The notes below the pieces were generated by a model. It had not been told where the DNA came from. It did no database searches and was given only the letters and a program-made list of their open reading frames with translations. Shown one piece after another: positions 1 through 6,163 of a stretch of DNA of 7,182 bases. Every line of letters starts with the position of its first letter. Position 1 is the stretch's first letter. The stretch is from Paenarthrobacter nitroguajacolicus JCM 14115 (lineage in GTDB: Bacteria; Actinomycetota; Actinomycetes; Actinomycetales; Micrococcaceae), in the NCBI GenBank assembly GCA_001313365.1, contig BBFS01000152.1, positions 1 to 7,182 of the forward strand, given 5' to 3'. The translations under genes and the position numbers were made by a program.

Positions 1-1603
1 CCAGCCGGCGGCCCGGGTGGCGGGTTGGGCGCCATGTCGGCCAAGAGGTTGACCTGGGCCTGCCGCATCCTCGGGTCGGCTGGTGCGCCGTCGCCGTCGT
101 GCACCTCGTCCAGGCCCCAGGTCCACTGGACGCTGCCGGCAGAGAACACCAGCGCGCCGCTGGCGGCACGGTAAAGGGTCACATGATGGGTTGTGGTCCC
201 GGGAAGGACGGTGTTGCCGAAGTCCTGAAGGTACTGGGGGGGCACCTCCCCGACGGTGGTGGACAACCGGACCAGACCCGGTGGGCGGAACCCGTTGTCG
301 AGGTCTTCGTCGGACTCATATCCGACCGTGTGCGGCGCCAGCGCCGCCGAGGAACCGGCCGGCAGCGAGGCCAGAGACGTGTTCCGCCACAGCCTGGTCT
401 TGCCTTCCTGCGAATCGACGGTCACCGGCAAATCGGAGTAGTTGGACATGTAAATGGTTCCGGTCAGCCCGTTTTCGGGCAGCCCGCCGCCGTTGGCCTG
501 GGCAGCGAAGCGCGGGTCACGCCAGGTGCCGGTCCATTCGGGGGGCTGGGGGGGTCGATCTTTTCGTTGGCCCAGGTTTCCTTGTAGGAGGTCAGGGTCC
601 GGCCAGCCGTACCGTCCACGGGGGGGGAAGGCTCGAAGCGGGTGCGCCAGTACCCTCATTACCTGAAAGGAACTGCAGGTTCACCCCGGCATCGCGGGCG
701 GCGGTGATGTTCGCCCGTTGCTGGCCCGACCAGTATTCGTCATGCCCGACCGAGAGGAAGACCCTGTGGTTGAGCAACTGGGCCCCCGCTCCGGTCGGTG
801 TCGAGGCCGCTGATGTAGCTGACGTCATAGCCGTTCTGTTCCAGGAACCGCACCATCGGGTATTCGTTGGCGAAGAAGAAATCCCGGCCGTCCGGCCCGC
901 CCCCCCGGGTTGCCACCGGGCGGTTGTAGCTGACCTTGTACGCCCGGCCGTTCACGCCCTGATAAAAGTCCGAGCCCCCCCGTAGGAGTTATACGCCTGC
1001 CAGGACGGATCCGAAGTCTGGAAAACAACGTCCGAACGGCTGCCGTCAGCGCGCACAATGAAGGTGATGTGGCTTTGCCCGCCCGTGTCCGGCCTGGTCA
1101 GGAGCGCGACGTAGACACCGGAGACGGCCGTGGCCGGCACCTGCCACGTAGCCGACACCGCCCACGTGCCGCAGTCATACAATCCCGTGCTGAGGTCGTT
1201 CAGGCACTGGGGGGGCTGGTTTTGGCGTAAGGCAGACGGGGGGGTCACGTCGGCAACCTTGCGGGCACCGTCGCCGCCGTACCAGCCGGTGCGGTAGATC
1301 GCGATGGTGTAGCTGGGTGCGGGTGTGTCGATCTTGAAACGGACCGGCTGCCCGGCGTTGACGCTGATCTCGGTGGAGAACCCCTGGATGCTGTCATCGC
1401 CCGGGCCGGAAATGTCCCACTCCGAGGCCGGGTTGCCGGGCTTGGAGTTCTCGCACACCACCGGATTGACCACAGGATCACACGGACCTGCCGCGAAAGC
1501 CGCCGGAACCGTGAACGGAAGCAAAGCGGCAACCAGCATCAGGACCAAGGGCACGACCAAACGCTTCAGGACTGGCTGCGGGGGTGGCTGAAGGACCGGA
1601 CAT
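1..1603 (-). CDS. Exported N,N-dimethylformamidase beta-subunit-like protein (3' end outside window)
   Basis: Secreted protein resembling actinobacterial proteins with a DMFase beta-subunit-like domain; substrate unknown. I choose ATG 1601-1603: AGGAG (1609-1613) lies 5 nt upstream, and shortening G5 at 1580-1584 to four joins it to a signal peptide with a KR pair, a hydrophobic core and cleavage near AFAA-GP. A TTG at 1558-1560 starts the unbroken frame but has no such support. Family-like blocks follow in order: PASEWDISG, YRTGWYGGDGAR, DCGTWAVSATW, VVFQTSDPSWQAYNSYGG, FFFANEYPMVRFLEQNGYDV, FLSVGHDEYWSGQQR, YKETWANEKIDP, DEDLDNGFRPPGLVRL, QYLQDFGNT and SAGSVQWTWGLDE. The reading frame shifts near 975-981, 786-790, 648-655 and 540-554, mostly in G/C runs. 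About 530 residues are visible. Family assignment is fairly sure; enzyme activity is not implied. Confidence 0.8.
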
Positions 1604-1608
1604 AGGAA

Positions 1609-1613
1609 CTCCT
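1609..1613 (-). promoter_or_regulatory. Ribosome binding site deciding the start of the exported protein
   Basis: AGGAG on the minus strand, 5 nt before ATG 1601-1603. It supports this ATG over the TTG at 1558-1560, which would leave the signal peptide without its basic N-region. Confidence 0.6.
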
Positions 1614-2060
1614 GGAGTGGACACGCCTGTTGCGAGATGAGGCCGCACTGTCCGCGCGGTCCCTGCTTGCCGCTCCCCCCCAGCCAGGGTCAAACCAAGA
1701 TCTTCAGTTATGAACACTCAGGTACTGTGCTTGGCTCGTCGTTCCGGAAGAACTGGACCGGATCCGACGTCAGAGCTAATCCAAGCCCAACGACGGATCA
1801 TCGGAGCGAATCCGCCAAGTAACCCTTGGGACGCAGTGTAAAGGTCCGCCCGGCCGCCTCACAAGGCCTCCCCCCCGAACAAACCCACACGCTGAGGTAC
1901 TCCCAGGCCCGGCATCCGAGTCGAAACCGGCCATGACTCCACCCAACCATCGTCCTTTGCCACTCGCGGGGGGGAGCGAACCATCCGCGGGGGGCATTTC
2001 GTGCAGATCTTCCGGTTTTCTCGCTGCTGCCGCGACCCGGGGGGGATCACCCGCCAGAAC

Positions 2061-2080
2061 ATATGAAAGTATGTTCATAT
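2061..2080 (+). promoter_or_regulatory. Operator-like dyad, candidate CmtR/ArsR-family site
   Basis: Perfect 7-base arms ATATGAA (2061-2067) and TTCATAT (2074-2080) around a 6-base spacer. A second core, TATG-TT-CATA, is nested at 2070-2079. A possible -10 element TATATT (2078-2083) overlaps its right end, where a repressor would block transcription of the membrane gene starting at 2134. Dyads of this size over promoters are typical of ArsR/SmtB metal sensors. The 9-mer GAAAGTATG recurs over the cmtR start. Regulator assignment is inference. Confidence 0.6.
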
Positions 2081-2087
2081 ATTGTTT

Positions 2088-2102
2088 TGCGGTTGAACCG
2101 CA
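2088..2102 (+). repeat. Perfect 15-base palindrome in the leader of the four-helix membrane gene
   Basis: TGCGGTT, one central G, then AACCGCA. It lies between the operator-like dyad and the start codon at 2134. It may be a second protein binding site; with a one-base centre it is a poor RNA hairpin unless the inner pairs open. Confidence 0.5.
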
Positions 2103-2133
2103 GCACCCATTCTCTGAGGAGCCACGTAACCTG

Positions 2134-2587
2134 ATGATTTCCCATACCGACTCGAGCCTGCCCGCGGCACCGGCGGAGGCCGCCAGGATGCCGATTGGAG
2201 CCCGTCGCCTCGTGCTCATCGGAGGGCTCTGCATTCCCGTAGGTCTGGTTGCCGGCCCGTACCTTTTCGGACTGCAGCTGGTGGCAGTTGCGGGGGGGCC
2301 GTCGCGGTGGCTGTGGCCTTGTCCTATCGGCGGGGGGGCCGGTATGGTTTTCCCGCTGGTCCTGGCTGGCAGCGGCAGCCGGTGCGCTCTGGGTGATCGC
2401 CACGGTCGGGTACTGGCTGAGCATCATGGCTGCCGTGGACGGTACCTCGGCGCCGTCCAGCCTACCGACGGTGTTGTTCTATGTAGGTTTGGCAGCCTGG
2501 GAGTCATGGCTGTGGGTACCATCGCGGGCTGGATCTCACGCTTCCTGGCCGATCGGCACGCCCACGCCCCCGGCCGCAGGGCAGTAG
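2134..2587 (+). CDS. Small four-helix membrane protein, function unknown
   Basis: I do not recognise the family. ATG 2134 is preceded by AGGAG at 2117-2121 (12 nt spacing, rather long). After correction the protein is about 148 residues: a polar N-terminus, then hydrophobic stretches around RLVLIGGLCIPVGLVAGPY, LQLVAVAGAVAVAVALSY, WLAAAAGALWVIATVGYWL and LPTVLFYVGLAALGVMAVG, and a short tail with HAH ending at TAG 2585-2587. The frame is broken at G7 2292-2298 (true length probably five), G7 2332-2338, a probable missing C near 2496, and C5 2566-2570 (probably four). The last two cancel, so the stop is the same either way. The gene converges on copC and is divergent from the exported protein. 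The metal-sensor-like dyad at 2061-2080 suggests metal-responsive expression. Existence is likely; function is open. Confidence 0.65.
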
Positions 2588-2601
2588 CACATCCGCCCCC
2601 C

Positions 2602-2635
2602 CTGGGCCGGGGATCAGTTCCCCCCCGGAGCCCAG
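2602..2635. terminator. Candidate bidirectional terminator between convergent genes
   Basis: CTGGGC (2602-2607) pairs with GCCCAG (2630-2635), and GGGG (2609-2612) can pair with the C run at 2620-2626 across a loop of about seven bases. It sits in the 80-base gap between the plus-strand stop (2587) and the copC stop (2668). There is no T tract, so it is a hairpin of the kind common in high-GC genomes rather than a classical intrinsic terminator. Two adjacent C7 runs make the exact stem uncertain. Confidence 0.5.
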
Positions 2636-2667
2636 AGACGGGGTGTCCTCAGATTTCGTGCGGTTCG

Positions 2668-3289
2668 CTAAGCTCCCGCGCCCTTATCCCTGCGCCTGCG
2701 GATGATGAAGAAGGCAGCGGCGACAACCGCAAGGATGGCCGCGGCAATGCCTACGGCTACGGGAGCGTTGCTGTCGTCGGGTTTGATCTGCTCCGGTGCC
2801 GTTTGGGCCGCCGGCGCAGGGGTGCTGGTGGCCGTTTCCGCGGCCGTGGTCGGCGCCGTCGATGGTGTGGCGGCAACGGCCTGGGCAGGATCCTGGACGG
2901 TGAAGGAGTAGTTGCCTTCGATGGGGGTGCCCATCGGAGGAAACCGTGCGCCAGAGGACCTTGTAGACGCCATTGGCTCCTGCAGTGATGGCTGTGGAAA
3001 TGGTCGGGCCCTCCACGGTGACCTTGCCGTCACTGAGGGTCTTGCCCGTCTCATCGGTGACGGTGATGACGCTCAGGTTCAGCTGCTCTGTGTCCAGAGG
3101 AGGCTCCGAGAGCGTCAGGGACACGCTGCCGGGGGGGGCTGCGGTGACCGTGGTGTCCTTCGCCGGCACGGTGGATTCCAAGGCGTCGTGGGCCAGCGCC
3201 GGCGTGGCGGCGAAAGCCGGGATGAGGAAGGCAGCGGCGATAGCCAGCCGGAGGCGGAGGCGTCGGGGGGGATTATGGGGGGGTTTCAT
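2668..3289 (-). CDS. copC: CopC-type extracytoplasmic copper-binding protein with C-terminal membrane anchor
   Basis: Copper(II)-binding protein expected on the outer face of the membrane, holding or delivering copper with a CopD-type partner. ATG 3287-3289 begins a signal peptide: basic MKP..RRLRLRL, a hydrophobic core, and cleavage after ATPALA so that the mature protein begins HDALEST, as the CopC copper site needs an N-terminal His. A second conserved element, SSDGHP, supplies the Asp and His of the site. After the beta domain (VSLTLSEPP, GNYSFTVQDP) come a Thr/Ala/Pro-rich linker, one transmembrane helix (VAVGIAAAILAVVAAAFFII) and an RRRRDK cytoplasmic tail, stopping at 2668-2670. A frameshift near 2925-2935 must be bridged to join SSDGHP to IEGNYSF. 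G/C runs at 3131-3138, 3265-3271 and 3277-3283 add what look like extra Pro residues. No clear ribosome binding site; it may be cotranscribed with the membrane gene upstream. Confidence 0.88.
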
Positions 3290-3364
3290 GATGGATTCTG
3301 CAATTCTGCTGGAGCTAAAAAAGGGGGGGACCGGGCAGTGGCCGGGACGTCCTGAAACACATGC

Positions 3365-3979
3365 TCAGTACGTGCCGGCGAACGCGCACAGCGGAGGTCC
3401 CCGCACGGGCGGTCGGAGCAGAACCTTCCACCGCAGAGAGAGGGTCTCGGCCGCAATGAGCGGAACATAACGGCACCCCGGATTGCAGACGGTTCAAGCG
3501 TTTCCACCAAGGGCCGCAGCCAGCCCGCCAAGGCCCACAGTGCGGATTCCCCCCGCGCCATCAGAACAGCGGTAACGAGAACCGCGGCCACGTGCATGCC
3601 GAGCATTCCGAGGCTGGCATCTGCGCTCAGGTGGTCATGCGGCGCCCCCCGCGGCGACGCTTCCCGTGCCGCCGGGGCAATCCACCGTGGTGGGCGACGG
3701 CGGGTGTGGGCGTCCCGGGTCCGGACAACGCCGAGAAGGCCAGGTGCAGCGTCGCCTGACCAATGCCAAGATATGCGGCCAGGGCGGGGGGGCCGTCATT
3801 TTCCGGCCCGCCAACATTACTGCCGACAGCGCAACGACAGCTGCCAGAGCGGTCATCACCGGAAAGGCCGGGAGTTCACCGCCGGCCAGGACATGCGCTG
3901 CGACCGCCAATGTCAGGACCGTCACCGCAACCGCAGTGGCTCTGGGGGGGATGCGGAATGGTGCACGCGCAGAAGTCAT
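3365..3979 (-). CDS. Polytopic membrane protein with His-rich loop, CopC-associated
   Basis: About 200 residues after correction. ATG 3977-3979 has a strong AAAGGAG 9 nt upstream. Hydrophobic segments are AVAVTVLTLAVAAHVLAGG, FPVMTALAAVVALSAVMLAG, ALAAYLGIGQATLHLAF and LGMLGMHVAAVLVTAVLM, with a possible fifth in ESALWALAGWLRPLV. The loop between the third and fourth carries HH, a basic RRHGKRRRG stretch and PHDH; more His lie within helices. I recall similar proteins beside CopC and YcnI genes in actinobacteria but know no assigned function; metal binding by the His residues is inference. Frameshifts occur at G7 3786-3792 (true five) and C6 3645-3650 (true four). The C-terminal frame is uncertain after about 3490: the frame ending RPPVRGPPLCAFAGTY, stop 3365-3367, fits best; another runs on to 3286. 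Confidence 0.72.
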
Positions 3980-3988
3980 CGCGCACCA

Positions 3989-3995
3989 CTCCTTT
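3989..3995 (-). promoter_or_regulatory. Strong ribosome binding site of the His-loop membrane protein
   Basis: AAAGGAG on the minus strand, 9 nt before ATG 3977-3979. It is the best Shine-Dalgarno in the window and fixes the start. Confidence 0.75.
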
Positions 3996-4013
3996 CGGGG
4001 GGGAAACTATTTG

Positions 4014-4030
4014 TTCTACGTTATGTAGAA
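4014..4030 (-). promoter_or_regulatory. Operator-like dyad upstream of the membrane protein/copC pair, CopY/BlaI-like
   Basis: TTCTAC, five bases, GTAGAA: perfect 6-base arms in the AT-rich gap between the DsbA-like stop and the membrane protein start. The TACA/TGTA-type half-sites recall operators of the CopY/BlaI/MecI family, some members of which sense copper. No such regulator is encoded in the window, so it would act from elsewhere. It suggests this gene pair has its own promoter. Confidence 0.5.
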
Positions 4031-4080
4031 TGCCGATGTTGGGGGGGCAATAATGCCCGGTACACCTGTGCTGCTGGCCT

Positions 4081-4778
4081 CTATTTTGCGGCGTCTGCGA
4101 GCAGCTGCCGGAATTGTTCTTCGGTTTGCAAGGTCAACATTTCGCCGTTGAGGAAGAACGTCGGAGTTCCCTTGACCCCCGAGAGCGGTGCCGTCGGCGA
4201 TGTCTTTCTTGATCCGTTCCTTGGTCTTGTCATCGGCCACGGCGGCGTCATAGGCTGCCAGGTCCAGTCCGAGATCCTGGGCGAAGGTGCGGAACAGCGG
4301 CGCCTGGGACTCGGTCTTCTCGCCCCCACTGCGGCTGGGTTTCGAACATCTTGGCATACATTTGCTCGTATTTGCCCTGCTGGGCGGCGGCTTCCACAGC
4401 GAGGGCTGCGGTGGCTGAGTTACGGTGCGCCGGCAAGGGGAAGTAGCGGTTGACGAAGGTGATCCGGTCACCGAATTCCTTCTTCAGTTCCTCCACCAAC
4501 GGCTGTGCGGCAAGGCACGCTTCGCATTCGAAGTCCAGGAATTCCACCAGCTGGGCTTTTTCCGTGGTTGGAGAGGTGACGCGGTGGCTGTCGTCGCGGA
4601 CCAGTTGGGCTTCTGCGGCGGCAGCCGGCGTCTGGGCGGCCGGGGCGGGCTTGTTCAGCGTGAACACTGTGTACCAGATCACCCCGACGGCGACGAGGAC
4701 GGCCAGCAGGACCCAGATGAAGACCCTGGCTTTCTTGGCGGTGTCCATGGGAGGGGGAGGGGTTTTGGTTTGTGTCAT
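4081..4778 (-). CDS. Membrane-anchored DsbA-family thiol oxidoreductase
   Basis: Thioredoxin-fold protein expected to act on protein disulfides or metal-bound thiols outside the membrane. About 231 residues: a short cytoplasmic N-terminus (TPPPPMDTAKKA), one transmembrane helix at about 19-40 (VFIWVLLAVLVAVGVIWYTVF), an Ala/Pro linker, then EFLDFECEACLA with the CXXC pair at C85 and C88. The DsbA helical insertion follows (FVNRYFPLPAHRNS, QQGKYEQMYAKMFETQPQW), then KGTPTFFLNGE with the expected cis-Pro. Stop TAG is at 4081-4083. Two frameshifts, at C5 4176-4180 and C5 near 4323-4327, resolve if each run is four. ATG 4776-4778 overlaps the exporter stop by one base (TGATG), so translation is probably coupled. 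The ATG ten codons downstream is an alternative start, since a GGGGG run lies between the two. Confidence 0.87.
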
Positions 4779-5705
4779 CAGTGGTGGATGCTTTCCTGGT
4801 CGCGGTGGGAGGCGGGTTCGATCTGGAAGGTGGAGTGTTCGACGCTGATGTCGAAGTGCTGGGCCACGCAGTCCTGCAGGTCCGCCAGAATGCTGGCGGC
4901 ATGCCCGTCGGTCATGCAGTTGTCCTCGACGGTGACGTGGGCGGACAGGACCGGGGGGGTTCCGGAGGCCACGAGGGAGGCATGAAGGTCGTGTACGTCG
5001 ATGACGTGGGGGGGCAGGGCCAGGATGTGCTCCCGCACCTTGGCCAGGTCCAGGCCTTTGGGCGTGGATTCCATGAGCACGTTCACGGTGTCGCGGAGAA
5101 GTTTGAGGGTGCGCGGGATGATCAGCACGCCGATCAGCAAGGACACCAGGGCGTCAGCCTGAAGCCATCCGGTCAGAGCAATGATGATGGCGGCGGCGAT
5201 GACGGCGACGGACCCGAGGGCGTCGTTGAGGACCTCCAGGAAGGCTGCCTTCATGTTGAAGTTGTGGTTCCGCCCGGAGGCCAGGATTATCAGGCCGATG
5301 GCATTGCCGGCCAGACCGATGATGCCGAACCAGAGCATGGTGGATTCGCCGATTTCCGGGGGGGCTCGAAGAGCCGTCGGATGCCTTCGACGATGACGAA
5401 ACCGCCGACAGCCAGCAGCAGCGCGGCCTGCCCGGCGGCGGCAATGATTTCGGCGCGCTTGTAACCCCCCCAGGTGCGCTTCAGTGTGGCCGGTTTCAAC
5501 GCCAGGGACGCGGCAATGAGGCGATCAGCAGCCCGGCCGAGTCGGTGAACATGTGGCCGGCGTCGGCCAGCAGCGCCAGGCTGCCGGTCAGCGCGGAGCC
5601 GATGATCTCGGCAATCATCACCGTGAAGGTGATGGCAAAAACGGCGATGAGTTTGCCGCGCCGGGAGGTTGCCTCGGCGGCGTGGTCGTGCTCGTGACCG
5701 CTCAT
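4778..5705 (-). CDS. Cation diffusion facilitator family divalent metal exporter (CzcD/ZitB-like)
   Basis: Proton-coupled efflux of divalent cations (Zn, Cd, Co class) across the cytoplasmic membrane; about 304 residues. ATG 5703-5705 overlaps the cmtR stop as ATGA. The N-terminus is His-rich (MSGHEHDHAAEA). Helix 2 carries the signature SLALLADAGHMFTDSAGLL with the HxxxD metal pair. The middle has KRAEIIAAAGQAALLLAVGG and FVIVEGIRRLFEPP. Helix 5 is FLEVLNDALGSVAVIAAAI, where the usual HxxxD reads ExxxD. The cytosolic domain follows (VIDVHDLHASLVASG, VLSAHVTVED) and ends HRDQESIHH. Frame breaks: a missing G near 5520 and C7 at 5358-5364 (true five). Runs at 4953-4959, 5008-5014 and 5465-5471 each appear to add one residue. 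Position in a cmtR operon favours Cd/Zn/Pb as substrates; the precise metal is inference. Confidence 0.92.
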
Positions 5706-6080
5706 GAGTGGACCTCCAGAACGTCGGCGGAAACGGGGCCGGTGGTGGTGTCCTGGTCGCATTCGGGTTCGGCGCAGCCGCAGATGGTGTCCACGGTCAG
5801 GATGGTGCCCAGCAGGTCATCCAGCGCGTGGGCCAGTTTCGCGTCGGCGAGTTCGTAGCGGACCCGGCGCCCTGCCGGCTCCGCGGCGACCAGGCCGCAG
5901 TCCCGCAGGCAGGCCAGATGGTTGGAGAGGATCTGGCGGCTGACCCCCCCGATGCTCTCAGCCAGATCCGAGGGGGAACGCCGGACCGTCCTTGAGCTGC
6001 AGCAGGACCGCGGCCCTGGTCGGGTCCGCGAGGGCTTTCCCGAACCGGGCCAACACGTCAATCGTGGAAAGTATGCGCAT
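5702..6080 (-). CDS. cmtR: CmtR-like ArsR/SmtB-family metal-sensing repressor
   Basis: Winged-helix repressor that releases DNA on binding metal; M. tuberculosis CmtR responds to Cd(II) and Pb(II). About 124 residues after correction. Key blocks: VLARFGKALADPTRAAVLLQL, GVSRQILSNHLACLRDCGLV (recognition helix) and GRRVRYELAD (wing). C56 and C60 in LACLRDCG match CmtR ligands C57 and C61, and the tail VDTICGCAEPEC supplies Cys near CmtR C102. G5 at 5972-5976 (true four) breaks the frame; C7 at 5944-5950 adds one Gly. I start at ATG 6078-6080: no Shine-Dalgarno precedes it, but TAACAT (6088-6093) lies 7 nt upstream, fitting a leaderless mRNA. An in-frame ATG at 6165-6167 would add 29 residues and overlap the ctaG stop, but would put the dyad at 6093-6122 inside the gene. 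The stop overlaps the exporter start. Confidence 0.9.
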
Positions 6081-6082
6081 AC
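6067..6082 (-). promoter_or_regulatory. Candidate CmtR autoregulatory operator over the cmtR start
   Basis: A perfect 12-base palindrome, GTATGCGCATAC (6071-6082), includes the proposed ATG (6078-6080). Read on the plus strand it is preceded by GAAA, giving the same GAAAGTATG 9-mer and TATG-NN-CATA core as at 2065-2079. Autoregulation by CmtR is inference from this shared motif. Confidence 0.5.
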
Positions 6083-6092
6083 CCGTTATGTT

Positions 6093-6122
6093 ACAGAATT
6101 TCTTGGATTCAGGAAGTTCTGT
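6093..6122 (-). promoter_or_regulatory. 30-base near-perfect dyad in the cmtR promoter region
   Basis: The two 15-base halves (6093-6107 and 6108-6122) match at 12 of 15 positions as an inverted repeat, with outer arms ACAGAA and TTCTGT; all three mismatches are transitions. It covers the zone upstream of the proposed -10 (TAACAT, 6088-6093) and could be a repressor site or the end signal of the ctaG transcript. As minus-strand RNA the mismatches would be A-C, so a DNA-level role seems more likely. Confidence 0.5.
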
Positions 6123-6163
6123 ACTGATTCTTTTCCACGCTTTGCCCTGACTAGCCGTTGCTG

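Larger units (their letters stand above)
1604..2133. other. Divergent intergenic region, no convincing gene
   Basis: About 530 bases separate the minus-strand exported protein from the plus-strand membrane protein. Open frames on both strands give translations rich in Pro, Arg and Ser with no domain or membrane pattern I recognise. One minus-strand frame starts at 2062 inside the operator-like dyad and runs to 1859; I do not believe it. Five G/C runs of 6-7 bases lie here (1675-1681, 1870-1876, 1968-1974, 1989-1994, 2039-2045), so true spacing is probably a few bases shorter. The right end, from about 2058, turns AT-rich and holds the operator and palindrome listed separately. Confidence 0.6.

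Noticed and set aside
83..985. A 300-codon plus-strand open frame
   Set aside because: Antisense to the exported protein, whose minus-strand fragments match a known family. The plus translation is Arg/Pro-rich with no motifs.
1859..2062. A 67-codon minus-strand frame starting inside the operator-like dyad
   Set aside because: No ribosome binding site, no recognisable motif, several inflated G/C runs within it, and a start that would clash with the proposed operator.
1933..2988. A 351-codon plus-strand open frame
   Set aside because: Only the part after 2134 reads like protein, and only until the G7 run at 2292-2298. Beyond 2587 it runs antisense to copC with low-complexity Gly/Arg translation.
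3290..3364. C-rich then T-rich stretch before copC as an intrinsic terminator on the minus strand
   Set aside because: A T-rich tail follows a C7 run, but no matching G-rich arm forms a stem close upstream.
3596..5464. Long plus-strand open frames over the membrane protein, DsbA-like and CDF genes
   Set aside because: They are antisense readings of genes with recognisable catalytic and membrane motifs; such frames are expected in GC-rich DNA.
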